64,000 bases of DNA from an uncultured Desulfobulbaceae bacterium (GTDB taxonomy: Bacteria; Desulfobacterota; Desulfobulbia; Desulfobulbales; CALZHT01): assembly GCA_945787445.1 (NCBI GenBank), contig CALZHT010000001.1, forward strand, positions 48,681 through 112,680. The letters run 5' to 3'. Below, piece by piece: positions 43,957 to 52,716 of this stretch. Positions within the stretch are counted from its first letter, which is position 1. The number at the start of each line of letters is the position of its first letter. Both the position numbers and the translations under genes were made by a program. The notes beneath the pieces were generated by a model. It made no database searches, was not told where the DNA came from, and saw only the letters and a program-made list of their open reading frames with translations.

Positions 43957-46900
43957 TCATGCAGTTGATGTCTCGCCTGCTGAAACCACATCGCCGGCCT
44001 GATGGATATGTCTGTGCCGTGCCGGCTCCACTTCTTCCCTGGTCGGCCAGAAACCACGGCGCAGTCGATAGAAGAGTCGGCGCATATCGTTTAAGATCAC
44101 CAGGACACTCGGAATGAGCAACAGGGTCAGCACGGTTGCAAAAGTAACCCCTGCGGCGATGGAAAGCGCCATGGGGATAAGGGATTTCGCCTGCAGGTCG
44201 GTTTCCATGATCAACGGCGTCAACCCTCCCACCGTGCTGAGAGTGGTGAGAAAAATCGCCCGGAAGCGGCGGATGCCGCCACTCTTTATAGCCTCAAAAA
44301 AATTCATTCCCTCCGCAAGGTTGATATTGATTCTGTCAATGAGGACAATGGCGTCGTTGACCACCACTCCGGTGAGCGCCACCATCCCGAACATGCTCAT
44401 CATTGACAGTTCATACCCCAGGAGCAGATGGCCGACAACAGCGCCGATGATTCCGAACGGCATGGTAAACAGAATGACAAAGGGTTGGATATAGGAGCGG
44501 AACATTGTGGCAACGATGACGAAAATGCCTACCACAGCCAAAGGGTATCCTGTTTTCAGGCTGCCAAGGGATTCGCGCATTTTTTTCTGTTCACCCTGGA
44601 TGGCGATATAGAGGCCGGGATATTTTCTTTCCAGATTCTGGAAAAAACCGGCTGACAGTTCGGTGATGATTTCGTTGGCATTGGCCTTGTTGCTGTCAAC
44701 GCCGGCACTTACCATGACGCGCCGCATGCCGTTCGTTCTGGTAATTGTTGAAAAGCCGGGCGCAAAGCTGATATCCGCCACTGAGCGCAGCGGCACTTCA
44801 TAATTGTTTCCGGTCCGGATACGCATCTGTTCGAGACTGGAAATGCGCCGTCGCTCATCAGCCTCGTAGCGGACTTTTACCCGGATATCGTTGCGGCCGC
44901 GCTGCAGGCGAAGGGCCTCGGCCCCGAAATAACCGGCATTGACCTGCCTGGCCAGGTCTGCAACCGTCAGTCCCAGGGCGCGGGCCTGGGGTTTGAGGCT
45001 GAGGCGTATTTCGTTCTTGCCGGGAGAAAAGTCGGAGCGAATCTGGGTTACCCCGTCAAACTTGCGCAAGCGGGCCATGAGGTTCTCTGAAGCTGCCAGA
45101 ATTGTCTCCATATCATGCCCCTGGATCCAGACTTCGATGGGATCCCCGGGCGGCCCCTCTGACAGGCCCTGAAAAGTAAGGGATTTGGCCCCGGCAATGG
45201 GGCCGATCTCCTTTTCCCATTCCACCATGAGATCCTTGGTATGAATGCCTCGTTTTTCCGAGTCCAACAGAATTCCCTGCACTCCTCCGAGGTGCGGGCC
45301 GGAACCGCCGTAATCCTTGAGTTCCTGGCCGACAATGGTCAAACGGTCCAGAAGGAGCGGATCGCCGCTGCGGGTTTTGGTTCGATCGGCAAGACGCAGG
45401 AGGGCGGCCTCGATCTGGTTAAGAGCATTCTTGGTCACTTCCGGGGGGGTGCCGTTGGGGAATTCGACATTGGCGGTAATGACAAAGCCGTCGACATCCG
45501 GAAAGACCTCGACCTTCAGGAAGCCTCCCTTAATCACTCCGATAGTTAAAAGCAGGACCGCTATAGCCGTGCAGAACGATATATATCGCCATCTCAGGAC
45601 CTTTTCCAGAAACGGCGCGTAGGTCTGGCCGGCAAACCGTTCAAGCCTGCGGTTGAAAAACCGGTTGATATGGAGCAGACGTTTCCAGCCCTTGGTCCGG
45701 GCGGCACCCGTATCATAGCTGACCGGCTCCGGCAGATGGCTCAGGTGGGCGGGCAGCAGAAACAGGCATTCAAGCAGGGAGATGGCCAGACAGGCAATAA
45801 CAACTATGGGCAGGATGGCGATGAACTTGCCCATGATGCCGCCGATATACGCCAGCGGAATAAAGGCGACAATGGTTGTCACCACTGCGGCGATTACCGG
45901 CATGCCGACTTCGGCAACCCCGTCGACCGCGGCTTTGAGCGGCGGTTTGCCGCGCCGGCGCTGGACATAGATGGCCTCACCGACCACAATGGCATCATCC
46001 ACGACGATGCCGAGAACCATGATCAGCCCGAACAGGGAAATCATGTTGATCGTCGCGCCAATGGCCCATAGAATGGCCATGGCGCCGGCAATGGAAATGG
46101 TGATGCCCATACCGCTCCAGAAGGAGAGGCGGACATCGAGAAACAACCACAGCACGAAAAAAACAAGACCAAGTCCGATGAGCGCATTTTTGACCAGGAG
46201 GTTGATCCTTGATCGCAGCATATCAGTGCCGTCATAAAGGATGGCGATATTGGCGCCTGCGGGCAGCCGCTTTTGGGCCCTGGCCACATATTCATGGACT
46301 TTTTCAGAGATGGCCAAGGCATCCTCTTCCTTGGTTTTGTATACCAGGAGCATGGCCGCGGGTTCGCCATTAATTGTGGATGCCGCCGGGTCCTCGGTGA
46401 AACCGTCCCTGATTTCGGCCAACCGGTCAAGGGTGATGATTTCCCCGGTGGGCCTTGCCAGGACCACTATGGAGGCCATTTCCTTGCCCGTATATTTGCG
46501 GCCCAGGGTTCTCACCCTGATCTCTTCTTCCTGGGTGCGGATCGTGCCGCCGGCCAGGTTCATACTGCTGCGCCGCACCGCATTGGCCACCATGGCGAAT
46601 GTCAGCCCGTATTCGCGCAATTTCTCTTCGGAAACCTCGATTGATATCTCATAATCCCGCGCGCCGTATACAGCAACCTGGGAAAGATCCGGGAGGTTGC
46701 GGATTTCATCCTTTGTCTTTTCAGCCCATTCCTTCAATTGCCGCTCGCTCATGGCGCCGGAAAGGTAAACGAGCCCTACAAGGTCCCGCACCAACATTTC
46801 GGAGATAATCGGCTTTTCCGCATCAACAGGAAAGGTGGAGATGGCATTGACTTGATTTCTGACTTTATCCAGGACATCATTGACATCGTACTTCTCTTTC

Positions 46901-47187
46901 ACCTCGATCCAGGTAAAGCCGAGATTTTCACCGGAGGAGGTTGTGTACTGTTTTATGCCTTCAAGTCCTTCGATCGCCTCCTCGATTTTCCTAGATATGC
47001 CTTCTTCGACCTCTTCGGGGTCAGCCCCTGGATAGGGAACGGTGACGGTGATCATATCCAGGGAAAACTCCGGAAAGGTTTCCCGGACCATGGAGTAGAC
47101 TGCCATGCCGCCGGCCATGAAGAGGATGAGCATGGCGATATTGGCAAAAACCGTATTGCGGGCAAAGGAGGTTAAAATTGTATTCAT
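43957..47187 (-). CDS. RND efflux transporter permease (AcrB/HAE1-like)
   Basis: 1076 residues. Twelve membrane segments in two halves with large periplasmic loops. TM4 has the proton-relay acidic pair in VLGIVVDDAIVVGEAIYV; the second half mirrors it with GVVVNDAIVLIDRIN. Proton-driven export of drugs, lipids or metals across the inner membrane as part of a tripartite pump. Overlaps the adaptor gene by 4 bp (ATGA). No outer-membrane TolC gene is in the window. Located between two clusters of cassette-like small genes. Confidence 0.94.
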   Translation of the reverse strand: MNTILTSFARNTVFANIAMLILFMAGGMAVYSMVRETFPEFSLDMITVTVPYPGADPEEVEEGISRKIEEAIEGLEGIKQYTTSSGENLGFTWIEVKEKYDVNDVLDKVRNQVNAISTFPVDAEKPIISEMLVRDLVGLVYLSGAMSERQLKEWAEKTKDEIRNLPDLSQVAVYGARDYEISIEVSEEKLREYGLTFAMVANAVRRSSMNLAGGTIRTQEEEIRVRTLGRKYTGKEMASIVVLARPTGEIITLDRLAEIRDGFTEDPAASTINGEPAAMLLVYKTKEEDALAISEKVHEYVARAQKRLPAGANIAILYDGTDMLRSRINLLVKNALIGLGLVFFVLWLFLDVRLSFWSGMGITISIAGAMAILWAIGATINMISLFGLIMVLGIVVDDAIVVGEAIYVQRRRGKPPLKAAVDGVAEVGMPVIAAVVTTIVAFIPLAYIGGIMGKFIAILPIVVIACLAISLLECLFLLPAHLSHLPEPVSYDTGAARTKGWKRLLHINRFFNRRLERFAGQTYAPFLEKVLRWRYISFCTAIAVLLLTIGVIKGGFLKVEVFPDVDGFVITANVEFPNGTPPEVTKNALNQIEAALLRLADRTKTRSGDPLLLDRLTIVGQELKDYGGSGPHLGGVQGILLDSEKRGIHTKDLMVEWEKEIGPIAGAKSLTFQGLSEGPPGDPIEVWIQGHDMETILAASENLMARLRKFDGVTQIRSDFSPGKNEIRLSLKPQARALGLTVADLARQVNAGYFGAEALRLQRGRNDIRVKVRYEADERRRISSLEQMRIRTGNNYEVPLRSVADISFAPGFSTITRTNGMRRVMVSAGVDSNKANANEIITELSAGFFQNLERKYPGLYIAIQGEQKKMRESLGSLKTGYPLAVVGIFVIVATMFRSYIQPFVILFTMPFGIIGAVVGHLLLGYELSMMSMFGMVALTGVVVNDAIVLIDRININLAEGMNFFEAIKSGGIRRFRAIFLTTLSTVGGLTPLIMETDLQAKSLIPMALSIAAGVTFATVLTLLLIPSVLVILNDMRRLFYRLRRGFWPTREEVEPARHRHIHQAGDVVSAGETSTA

Positions 47188-48530
47188 GGACTCTCTCCGG
47201 CGATTTTGTCCTTATGCACGATTTCAAGCAGGGAATTTTCCAACGGCTCCACAAGCCTGGTGACAATTACCCTATCCCCTTCCTTGAGCCCGCCGGAAAC
47301 ATAAGCCGACTCGCCTTCTATTCGCGCAACTTCCACCGGTATGGTTTTCAGGCGGTTGTCAATTGCCACGTAAACGGTATCCTTGAAACTCACCGCCCAC
47401 CTGGGAAGACGGAATACCCCTTCAAGGGAGCGGCCGGGTATACTGACGGAACAGAACATGCCTTCAACAAGCGGCAATCTCCGGTGCTGAGATGCCATTG
47501 TTTGATTTCCTTTGACCCTGACGGCAACGGTCAGGGTGCGAGTATTGGGGTCGAATTGCATCACCCGGTGCAGCTGTCCTTTCCAGATGCTCTTGTCGTC
47601 CTCTGTCCAGCGAATAGCGCATTCCACCGGCTCGAGATTCGTTATCCAGCCGTTTTCCTGATGGGTGTTTTCTTTGTTGAAACGCAGCCACTTGCGTGCT
47701 TCCAGGCTGTCGAGGGGTACCGGAATTTCCAGAATCGAATCGTCGGCCAGGGTAAGAACCGGCTGCCCCGGGGAAACATACTGGCCGGTCTCAAGAGTTG
47801 TTGCAGCCACCCTGCCGGTAAAAGGTGCGCTGACTTCACACCGGGCAAGCATGATTCGGGCGCTTGCCAGGCGGGAATCGGCTCCCGCACGTGTTTTTTC
47901 AGCTTCCTTGATCTGCAGAGGATACAGGTTGATAAGCTTGGCCGTTTGCGCAGCCTGATCTACGGCAGTATTGTAAGCCTGTTCCAGTTTCTCCATTTCG
48001 GCGAGACTGCTCCCACCCTGTTCAAAAAGTTTTTTCTGCCGCAGATAATTCGCTTTTGCAAGGTCTCTATTCCGTTCAATGGTTTGCAGACGGTCTCTAT
48101 CTATTTCCAACTGTTTGCGGAAAAGTTGTATGGTGTTCTGTAACCGCTCAACCTCGGCCCGGGCGCCATCGCGTGCAGTTTGGTAATCACTGGGATCAAT
48201 CGTAAAAAGGATTGAATCCTTTGCTAGTATTTCACCCTGATCCAGTCTTGGATGCACATGGATGATCCTGCCGGAAACCTCAGGCGCAATTGTCACTTTA
48301 TCAAGTACTTTGACTTCACCATAGCCGCTTATATTAACTGTAATGTTTTCCTGTTTGACCTCATGAATTTCAACCCGCAGTGGGCGTTCTTCAATGGGTG
48401 CCTCGGCCGGCGGCTTTTTCATTTTTCCGAGAATGGTCATGCCCAGAAAACCGACAAGGAGAATGACGGCACAGACGACAATACGGAAAATGATTTTCCC
48501 GTTAATTTGTGGAGAGTTGTCTGAATTCAT
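47184..48530 (-). CDS. RND efflux periplasmic adaptor (MFP)
   Basis: 448 residues. Membrane anchor at ~13-35 (IIFRIVVCAVILLVGFLGMTIL), lipoyl/barrel-sandwich halves (VTIAPEVSGRIIHVHPRLDQGEILAKDSILFTIDPSDY ... SAPFTGRVAATTLETGQYVSPGQPVLTLAD) around a long coiled coil (~110-190), then beta-barrel and membrane-proximal domains. Connects the permease to an outer-membrane channel. First gene of the two-gene operon. Confidence 0.92.
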   Translation of the reverse strand: MNSDNSPQINGKIIFRIVVCAVILLVGFLGMTILGKMKKPPAEAPIEERPLRVEIHEVKQENITVNISGYGEVKVLDKVTIAPEVSGRIIHVHPRLDQGEILAKDSILFTIDPSDYQTARDGARAEVERLQNTIQLFRKQLEIDRDRLQTIERNRDLAKANYLRQKKLFEQGGSSLAEMEKLEQAYNTAVDQAAQTAKLINLYPLQIKEAEKTRAGADSRLASARIMLARCEVSAPFTGRVAATTLETGQYVSPGQPVLTLADDSILEIPVPLDSLEARKWLRFNKENTHQENGWITNLEPVECAIRWTEDDKSIWKGQLHRVMQFDPNTRTLTVAVRVKGNQTMASQHRRLPLVEGMFCSVSIPGRSLEGVFRLPRWAVSFKDTVYVAIDNRLKTIPVEVARIEGESAYVSGGLKEGDRVIVTRLVEPLENSLLEIVHKDKIAGESP

Positions 48531-48679
48531 AAAAGTTCCCCATTTAGAATTGGGCCAAGAACAGAATCCTGGGAAAAAGCTCTTAAATGATTGAGTAAAC
48601 GACCACCGTCCTTCTCGTTGGCCTTAATTAGTGCAATGTGTGGCCCGCATTTCACATGACCCCATTTCAGTTTCTCAAC

Positions 48680-49189
48680 TCAATGGTTCGTATTTGATTT
48701 GTTAATATTATCTATCAATTCTCTAACTTGATTGATATCTTGCTTTTCAAGTATTTTTAGTGCTTTTTCCCATTCTGTTTTTGCCTCATTGTGCATTCCA
48801 TATTTTTCCATAGCATATGCAAGCATTCCATGATTAATGCCTAGAGATCTTTTGTCGCCTATGCCTTTTGGGTCTGCGTGAGACTTGATTTTTATTAATA
48901 ATTCTGAGGCAAATGGAAATGAGAGTGACCATATATTTTCCGCCTTATGAAAAGCATCTTTGGTATTGGGTGATGATGTATCTACAAGATTTTTATAATG
49001 ATGAACTGCCATAAAATAATTTTTGTTCTTCATTGCTTGCATGGCGGATTTGATTTGTTCTTGCTCGTACATACTTTTAATGGCGTATATATGTGTTTTG
49101 CTTGCCCTGTATGACAAAACACTCATGATTAGAATGCCAATAAAAAGGCCGGCGACAGAAAATACTATGTATTTTGTTGTATTATTCAT
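48680..49189 (-). CDS. Hypothetical membrane-anchored TPR-like protein
   Basis: 169 residues. N-terminal helix YIVFSVAGLFIGILIMSVLSY, then helical pairs (IKSAMQAMKNKNYFMAVHHYKNLVD, GINHGMLAYAMEKYGMHNEAKTEWEKALKILEKQ) with TPR-like spacing. Unknown function. An attC-like site lies 34 bp before its start. Confidence 0.6.
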   Translation of the reverse strand: MNNTTKYIVFSVAGLFIGILIMSVLSYRASKTHIYAIKSMYEQEQIKSAMQAMKNKNYFMAVHHYKNLVDTSSPNTKDAFHKAENIWSLSFPFASELLIKIKSHADPKGIGDKRSLGINHGMLAYAMEKYGMHNEAKTEWEKALKILEKQDINQVRELIDNINKSNTNH

Positions 49190-49222
49190 TTGTTGGCGAC
49201 GATATCCGTTTTTTGAAGGTAG

Positions 49223-49299
49223 AGCTAACCACTAGCGCCTCGGTTACAATACCGTCAGGCCGCGGCGGGTTTCGCTGACTGTTAAGCGACTTGTTCGGC
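49223..49299 (-). other. attC-like site overlapping brnA stop
   Basis: 77 bp. Minus strand starts GCCGAAC (49299; 6/7 to RYYYAAC) inside the last brnA codons and ends GTTAGCT (49223; 6/7 to GTTRRRY). Arms AACAAGTCGCT and AGCGCTAGTGGTT pair with a bulge; an inner GTCAG/CTGAC stem encloses a GC-rich loop. The stop codon of the upstream cassette lying within the site is common in integron cassettes. 34 bp before the TPR-like gene. Confidence 0.55.
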
Positions 49300-49521
49300 A
49301 TCCCCTTTGGATGATACCCATTTGAGCTTAAGCTTTTTGTGGGCGCGAGCACAGTCTTGGAGGTAAAGGTTGATTAGATTTTGGTAAGGTACGCCTGTTT
49401 CCTCAGCAAGTTTCTTGAAATAATCAATGACATCAATACCAAGGCGGAGGGTTACTTGTTTTTTAAGATGCTTTGCGTAGGGATTTCTGACTGACTTCGA
49501 AAAATCGTATTCTTTTCTCAT
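49282..49521 (-). CDS. brnA: BrnA-type antitoxin
   Basis: 79 residues. MRKEYDFSKSVRNPYAKHLKKQVTLRLGIDVIDYFKKLAEETGVPYQNLINLYLQDCA matches BrnA/CopG-like antitoxins that bind DNA as ribbon-helix-helix and neutralise BrnT. Its start overlaps the broken brnT (ATGA). Without a working toxin it would be a solitary antitoxin and autorepressor. Confidence 0.85.
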   Translation of the reverse strand: MRKEYDFSKSVRNPYAKHLKKQVTLRLGIDVIDYFKKLAEETGVPYQNLINLYLQDCARAHKKLKLKWVSSKGDAEQVA

Positions 49522-49625
49522 GGCAGGTAACTCTCGTATTGTTTTTGTTCCTTCTTGTTTGCCTTCCTTGCTGAAATGATTCTGATGACTTTTCCATCAT
49601 CCCATTCGAATTTTATCAATTCCAT
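49518..49625 (-). pseudogene. brnT: BrnT toxin remnant with internal in-frame deletion
   Basis: Only 35 codons. The start MELIKFEWD matches the BrnT N-terminus and GKVIRIISARKANKKE matches the C-terminus, joined directly. BrnT is normally ~90 residues, so roughly 55 central codons, including most of the RNase fold, are missing without loss of frame. Toxin activity is very unlikely. AT-rich promoter-like DNA precedes it. Confidence 0.75.
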
Positions 49626-49788
49626 AATTATTTGGTAATTATATTATATGTTATTGCAAGATTTATTAAGTTGGGAAGGTACGAATTAATCAGACTGACT
49701 GTAGGATACAGTTGATATGTTATGACGGAAATGCAACAATAAATTTCTCAAATGCATCACAAAAAACAAAATCCCGGAGGTGGCAGCA

Positions 49789-50898
49789 ATGAGAGACGTA
49801 TTTGACGAGACAATAATTAACGGTATGCATCTCAAAAATCGTTTGGTGCGTTCCGCCACATGGGAGGGGATGTGCGAGCAAGACGGTCGGCCCACGGAAA
49901 AGCTTGCCGGCTTTTATGGAGACTTGGCCAGGGGAGGCGTTGGTCTGATCATAACCGGCTACACGTTTGTACGACCGGAGGGCAAGCAACTGCCGGGCAA
50001 GATGGGGATCCATACCGATGCCTTTGCCGCAGAAATGAGGAGGCTGGTCCAGGCAGTCCATGACGCCGATGGAAAAATCTGTATCCAGCTTGTCCATGCC
50101 GGCGGCCAAACCGATTCGAAAACCGCAGGCCGCAAGCCTTTAGCGCCATCAGCGGTTTCCGTGCCCCAATTTCCCGAAGTGCCGGATGGTTTGACAACAG
50201 AGGATGTTGCCGAAATTGTTGAGGCCTTTGCCCAGGGTGCGCGCCGCGCCAAGGAATACGGATTTGACGCGGTGCAGTTGCATGGCGCCCATGGCTACCT
50301 GATTAACCAGTTTCTTTCTCCGTTGACCAACAAGAGAGAAGACGAGTATGGCGGCAGTGTTGAAAACCGCAGCCGTTTTCTGATGGAGGTTTACCGGGCG
50401 GTTCGAAAAGCAGTGGGTGTCGACTATCCGGTAATGATCAAATTGAACGGTGCTGATTTCACTGATGGCGGCCTTGTGATAGACGATGCCATGGTTGCGG
50501 CAAAATCTCTTGATGCAGAGGGAATAGATGCCATTGAGGTGAGCGGCGGCACCCCGGTCTCCGGGGAAAAATCACCGGCCCGGGAGAATATCGGCAAACC
50601 GGCTGATGAAGCCTATAATCTGGATCTTTGCAGGAGGATCAAGGCGGAGGTGCAATGCCCGGTCATGACCGTGGGAGGCTTTCGGAGTTACGGCGTTGTT
50701 GAACGGGTTATTCAGGAGGATGCTGATTATATCTCCATGGCCCGGCCGTTTATAAGAGAGCCGGGTTTGGCGTTACGCTGGCATCAGGGAGACAGGGCGC
50801 CGGCCTACTGTATTTCCTGCAATGCCTGCTTTATTCCCGGCCTCAAGAAGGGCGGCATATATTGTGTGGAAGAACGGAAAAAACGTCAAAAAGATTGA
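49789..50898 (+). CDS. Old Yellow Enzyme-family NADH:flavin oxidoreductase
   Basis: 369 residues from ATG 49789 (GGAGGTGG upstream). FMN-binding TIM barrel: KNRLVRSATWEGM, QLVHAGGQ, VQLHGAHGYLINQFLSPLTNKREDEYGGSVENR (catalytic H-x-A-H type pair), VGGFRS, SMARPFIREP. The end CISCNACFIPGLKKGGIYC keeps the Fe-S cysteines seen in the 2,4-dienoyl-CoA reductase branch, but the C-terminal FAD/NAD domains of that branch are absent. Reduces activated C=C bonds; physiological substrate unknown. Confidence 0.9.
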   Translation: MRDVFDETIINGMHLKNRLVRSATWEGMCEQDGRPTEKLAGFYGDLARGGVGLIITGYTFVRPEGKQLPGKMGIHTDAFAAEMRRLVQAVHDADGKICIQLVHAGGQTDSKTAGRKPLAPSAVSVPQFPEVPDGLTTEDVAEIVEAFAQGARRAKEYGFDAVQLHGAHGYLINQFLSPLTNKREDEYGGSVENRSRFLMEVYRAVRKAVGVDYPVMIKLNGADFTDGGLVIDDAMVAAKSLDAEGIDAIEVSGGTPVSGEKSPARENIGKPADEAYNLDLCRRIKAEVQCPVMTVGGFRSYGVVERVIQEDADYISMARPFIREPGLALRWHQGDRAPAYCISCNACFIPGLKKGGIYCVEERKKRQKD

Positions 50899-51339
50899 TA
50901 CTCTCTGCAGCCCCGTTTAAGCGGGCGGCCTTTGGAACACCCCCTTAATGGGGGGCTTTAACAGCAGTCTCATTTGAATAAACGCGAATACCGAATAAAG
51001 TTTATGCCCGTAGGGAAAACAAGAAACTTCGAATGATGAAGGATTATCATCGAATTCTAAAAATCCTCTTTCATATTTACCGCTCTATATAGGGTAAAGG
51101 TAGCAACAATTAAATTCTACTCAATTGTTGTTCACTTCAGTATTCGCTATTCCTTGTTCTATATTCTGCGGTTCTAATAAAGCCTGAATTTCTCGCCGGA
51201 TAGGTCCAACCTATCCGAGGTCACTCCTATAAGAGGTAGTTTTCGTAACAACTAAGGATGAAGCCCCGAAGGTCCGTCGTGGTAAATCCAGGAAACAGTC
51301 TACGCGGCCAACAAAGTTAGAATTTGAATACGACTTGTA
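50899..51339. other. Intergenic with terminator and MITE fragment
   Basis: 441-bp gap between convergent genes. Contains the terminator at 50912-50959, an inverted repeat CAACAATT/AATTGTTG near 51105-51132, ATAGGT/ACCTAT near 51201-51217, and a degraded MITE family 2 copy. No gene recognised. Confidence 0.5.
50912..50959 (+). terminator. Double hairpin terminator after the OYE gene
   Basis: A palindrome CCCGTTTAAGCGGG (50912-50925) is followed by CCCCC-TTAAT-GGGGGG-CTTT (50940-50959). Confidence 0.65.
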
Positions 51340-51340
51340 T
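51254..51340 (+). repeat. Degraded MITE family 2 copy
   Basis: CTAAGGATGAAGCCCCGAAGG ... ACGCGGCCAACAAAGTTAGAATTTGAATACGACTTGTAT aligns with the right part of 62696-62820. The left terminal repeat and the micro-ORF start codon are lost. Its right end coincides with the stop of the PilZ gene. Confidence 0.6.
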
Positions 51341-51651
51341 CAGTCCATAAATTCTATCCCTATTCTGTAGGACTCACTCGACGCATCATCGAGATTGCAC
51401 CAGCAGACCCGGCCCATATGCTCTTGGTTTTCCCATTCACCGGCGTCGTCCTGGTTGGCTCTTATGAGCTTTACAGTGGTCTCCGGAGATAATTCTATCG
51501 GGATGGAAACCTGCACGCCGCGAATGCTTTGATCAACGATCATTCCCCAGATTTCAATTTCATCGTCAACAGGCTTAATAACCGCACTCTTCTTGATTTC
51601 ATCGACCAAAGCTCGAGCGATACGCCGTCTTTCCTTGCTGGAATCAACCAT
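51340..51651 (-). CDS. PilZ-domain protein
   Basis: 103 residues. RRRIARALVDEIK is the RxxxR c-di-GMP arm and VDQSIRGVQVSI the D/NxSxxG motif, so c-di-GMP binding is plausible. The end YRIGIEFMD is the usual closing strand. Small single-domain adaptor. Its stop lies at the edge of a MITE fragment, so the C-terminus may have been affected by insertion. Confidence 0.8.
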   Translation of the reverse strand: MVDSSKERRRIARALVDEIKKSAVIKPVDDEIEIWGMIVDQSIRGVQVSIPIELSPETTVKLIRANQDDAGEWENQEHMGRVCWCNLDDASSESYRIGIEFMD

Positions 51652-51736
51652 GCTTTCATTCTCCTCTGTTTTTTTGTAAGACAGACCTGTTCCTTACTCC
51701 TATGCGCAGATAAAACCTCCAAGGGGGTTTTGTGTC

Positions 51737-52699
51737 CTATAAATCCATCCACGCTCCAAAGGCAATATATGTCTCGTCAAACTGAAAAAACTCTCCGATT
51801 GGCACGCGGCCGTTGTAGTATTCGATTCCCAACTTTACTCTATGGTCTGCTGAGGGCAATAACACTCCTAACTGGGCCGAAACATCCAGGCGCCAATCCC
51901 GCTCTTCCCAAGTCGATGTATCTACCGCAATATACCAGCCTAAAATATCCTGCCAAAGACTTTTTTCATCCACAAATTCGAGCCCTGCCTGCAACCGACC
52001 CGGTGCCATTAGTGTTTCATTCCGGAGATCATACCCCCATCCTGCCTCACTATAAAGGCGCCATTGTTCGCTCATGGACCAACTGACGCCTCCGGTAATT
52101 TCATGGCGTGTATATCCGATGCGCTTCCTCCCTGTCCGTTCAATATATTCATCGCCAACATGGCTGGAAGTATGAAGCATTCCGAGCTTAAAAGCCAATC
52201 CTGAAGCCGGTGCCATACTCAACAGAAAACCGTAGTTGCCGTCCCAGCCTATATTATCCTGTGAGTTATCACTATCAAACTGTCCATCCCAACCGGCTTG
52301 GACGCTGAGTTGCCAGCCGCGATCAGGATGACCGGAAGGATGAAACCGAGCAATACCGATATTGGCTCCTGTTTTTAAGTAGATGCGGCTTTTGCCGGCA
52401 GCCGGGATCTCCGTTGCCGTATAGCGCAGCACCTGGATGCAAAATCCCACCCGATGCTGGTCTGCGATATAGTAAGGATACATATCACCCGGCGGGAACA
52501 TGATTATCGTCGTTCCTGAAAGAGTTGTAAAGGAAGAGGATACATCACTTTTGGTCGGACTCTCTTTGGATTCAGCACCGGCATGTGCTTGCAACAGATC
52601 GGCTTGTCTTGCCCAGGCCGGCGGTTCTCCAAGCAGAAGAATTACAAAGCTGAAAAAAATAAAGCAGGGTATAAAGATTTTTCGGCGGTGTATAGTCAT
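51737..52699 (-). CDS. DUF1207 outer-membrane-type protein
   Basis: About 320 residues from ATG 52699 (a TTG at 52720 overlapping the gpsA stop is also possible). Signal peptide MTIHRRKIFIPCFIFFSFVILLLGEPPAWA. The FPPGDMYPYYIADQHRVGF motif is characteristic of DUF1207; alternating hydrophobic strands (GRLQAGLEFVD, WYIAVDTSTWEE, WRLDVSAQLGVLL, VKLGIEYYNGRVPIGEFFQF) suggest a beta-barrel. Function unknown. Probably translated from the gyrA-gpsA transcript. Confidence 0.8.
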   Translation of the reverse strand: MTIHRRKIFIPCFIFFSFVILLLGEPPAWARQADLLQAHAGAESKESPTKSDVSSSFTTLSGTTIIMFPPGDMYPYYIADQHRVGFCIQVLRYTATEIPAAGKSRIYLKTGANIGIARFHPSGHPDRGWQLSVQAGWDGQFDSDNSQDNIGWDGNYGFLLSMAPASGLAFKLGMLHTSSHVGDEYIERTGRKRIGYTRHEITGGVSWSMSEQWRLYSEAGWGYDLRNETLMAPGRLQAGLEFVDEKSLWQDILGWYIAVDTSTWEERDWRLDVSAQLGVLLPSADHRVKLGIEYYNGRVPIGEFFQFDETYIAFGAWMDL

Positions 52700-52716
52700 G
52701 CAGAGATGCACGCGTA

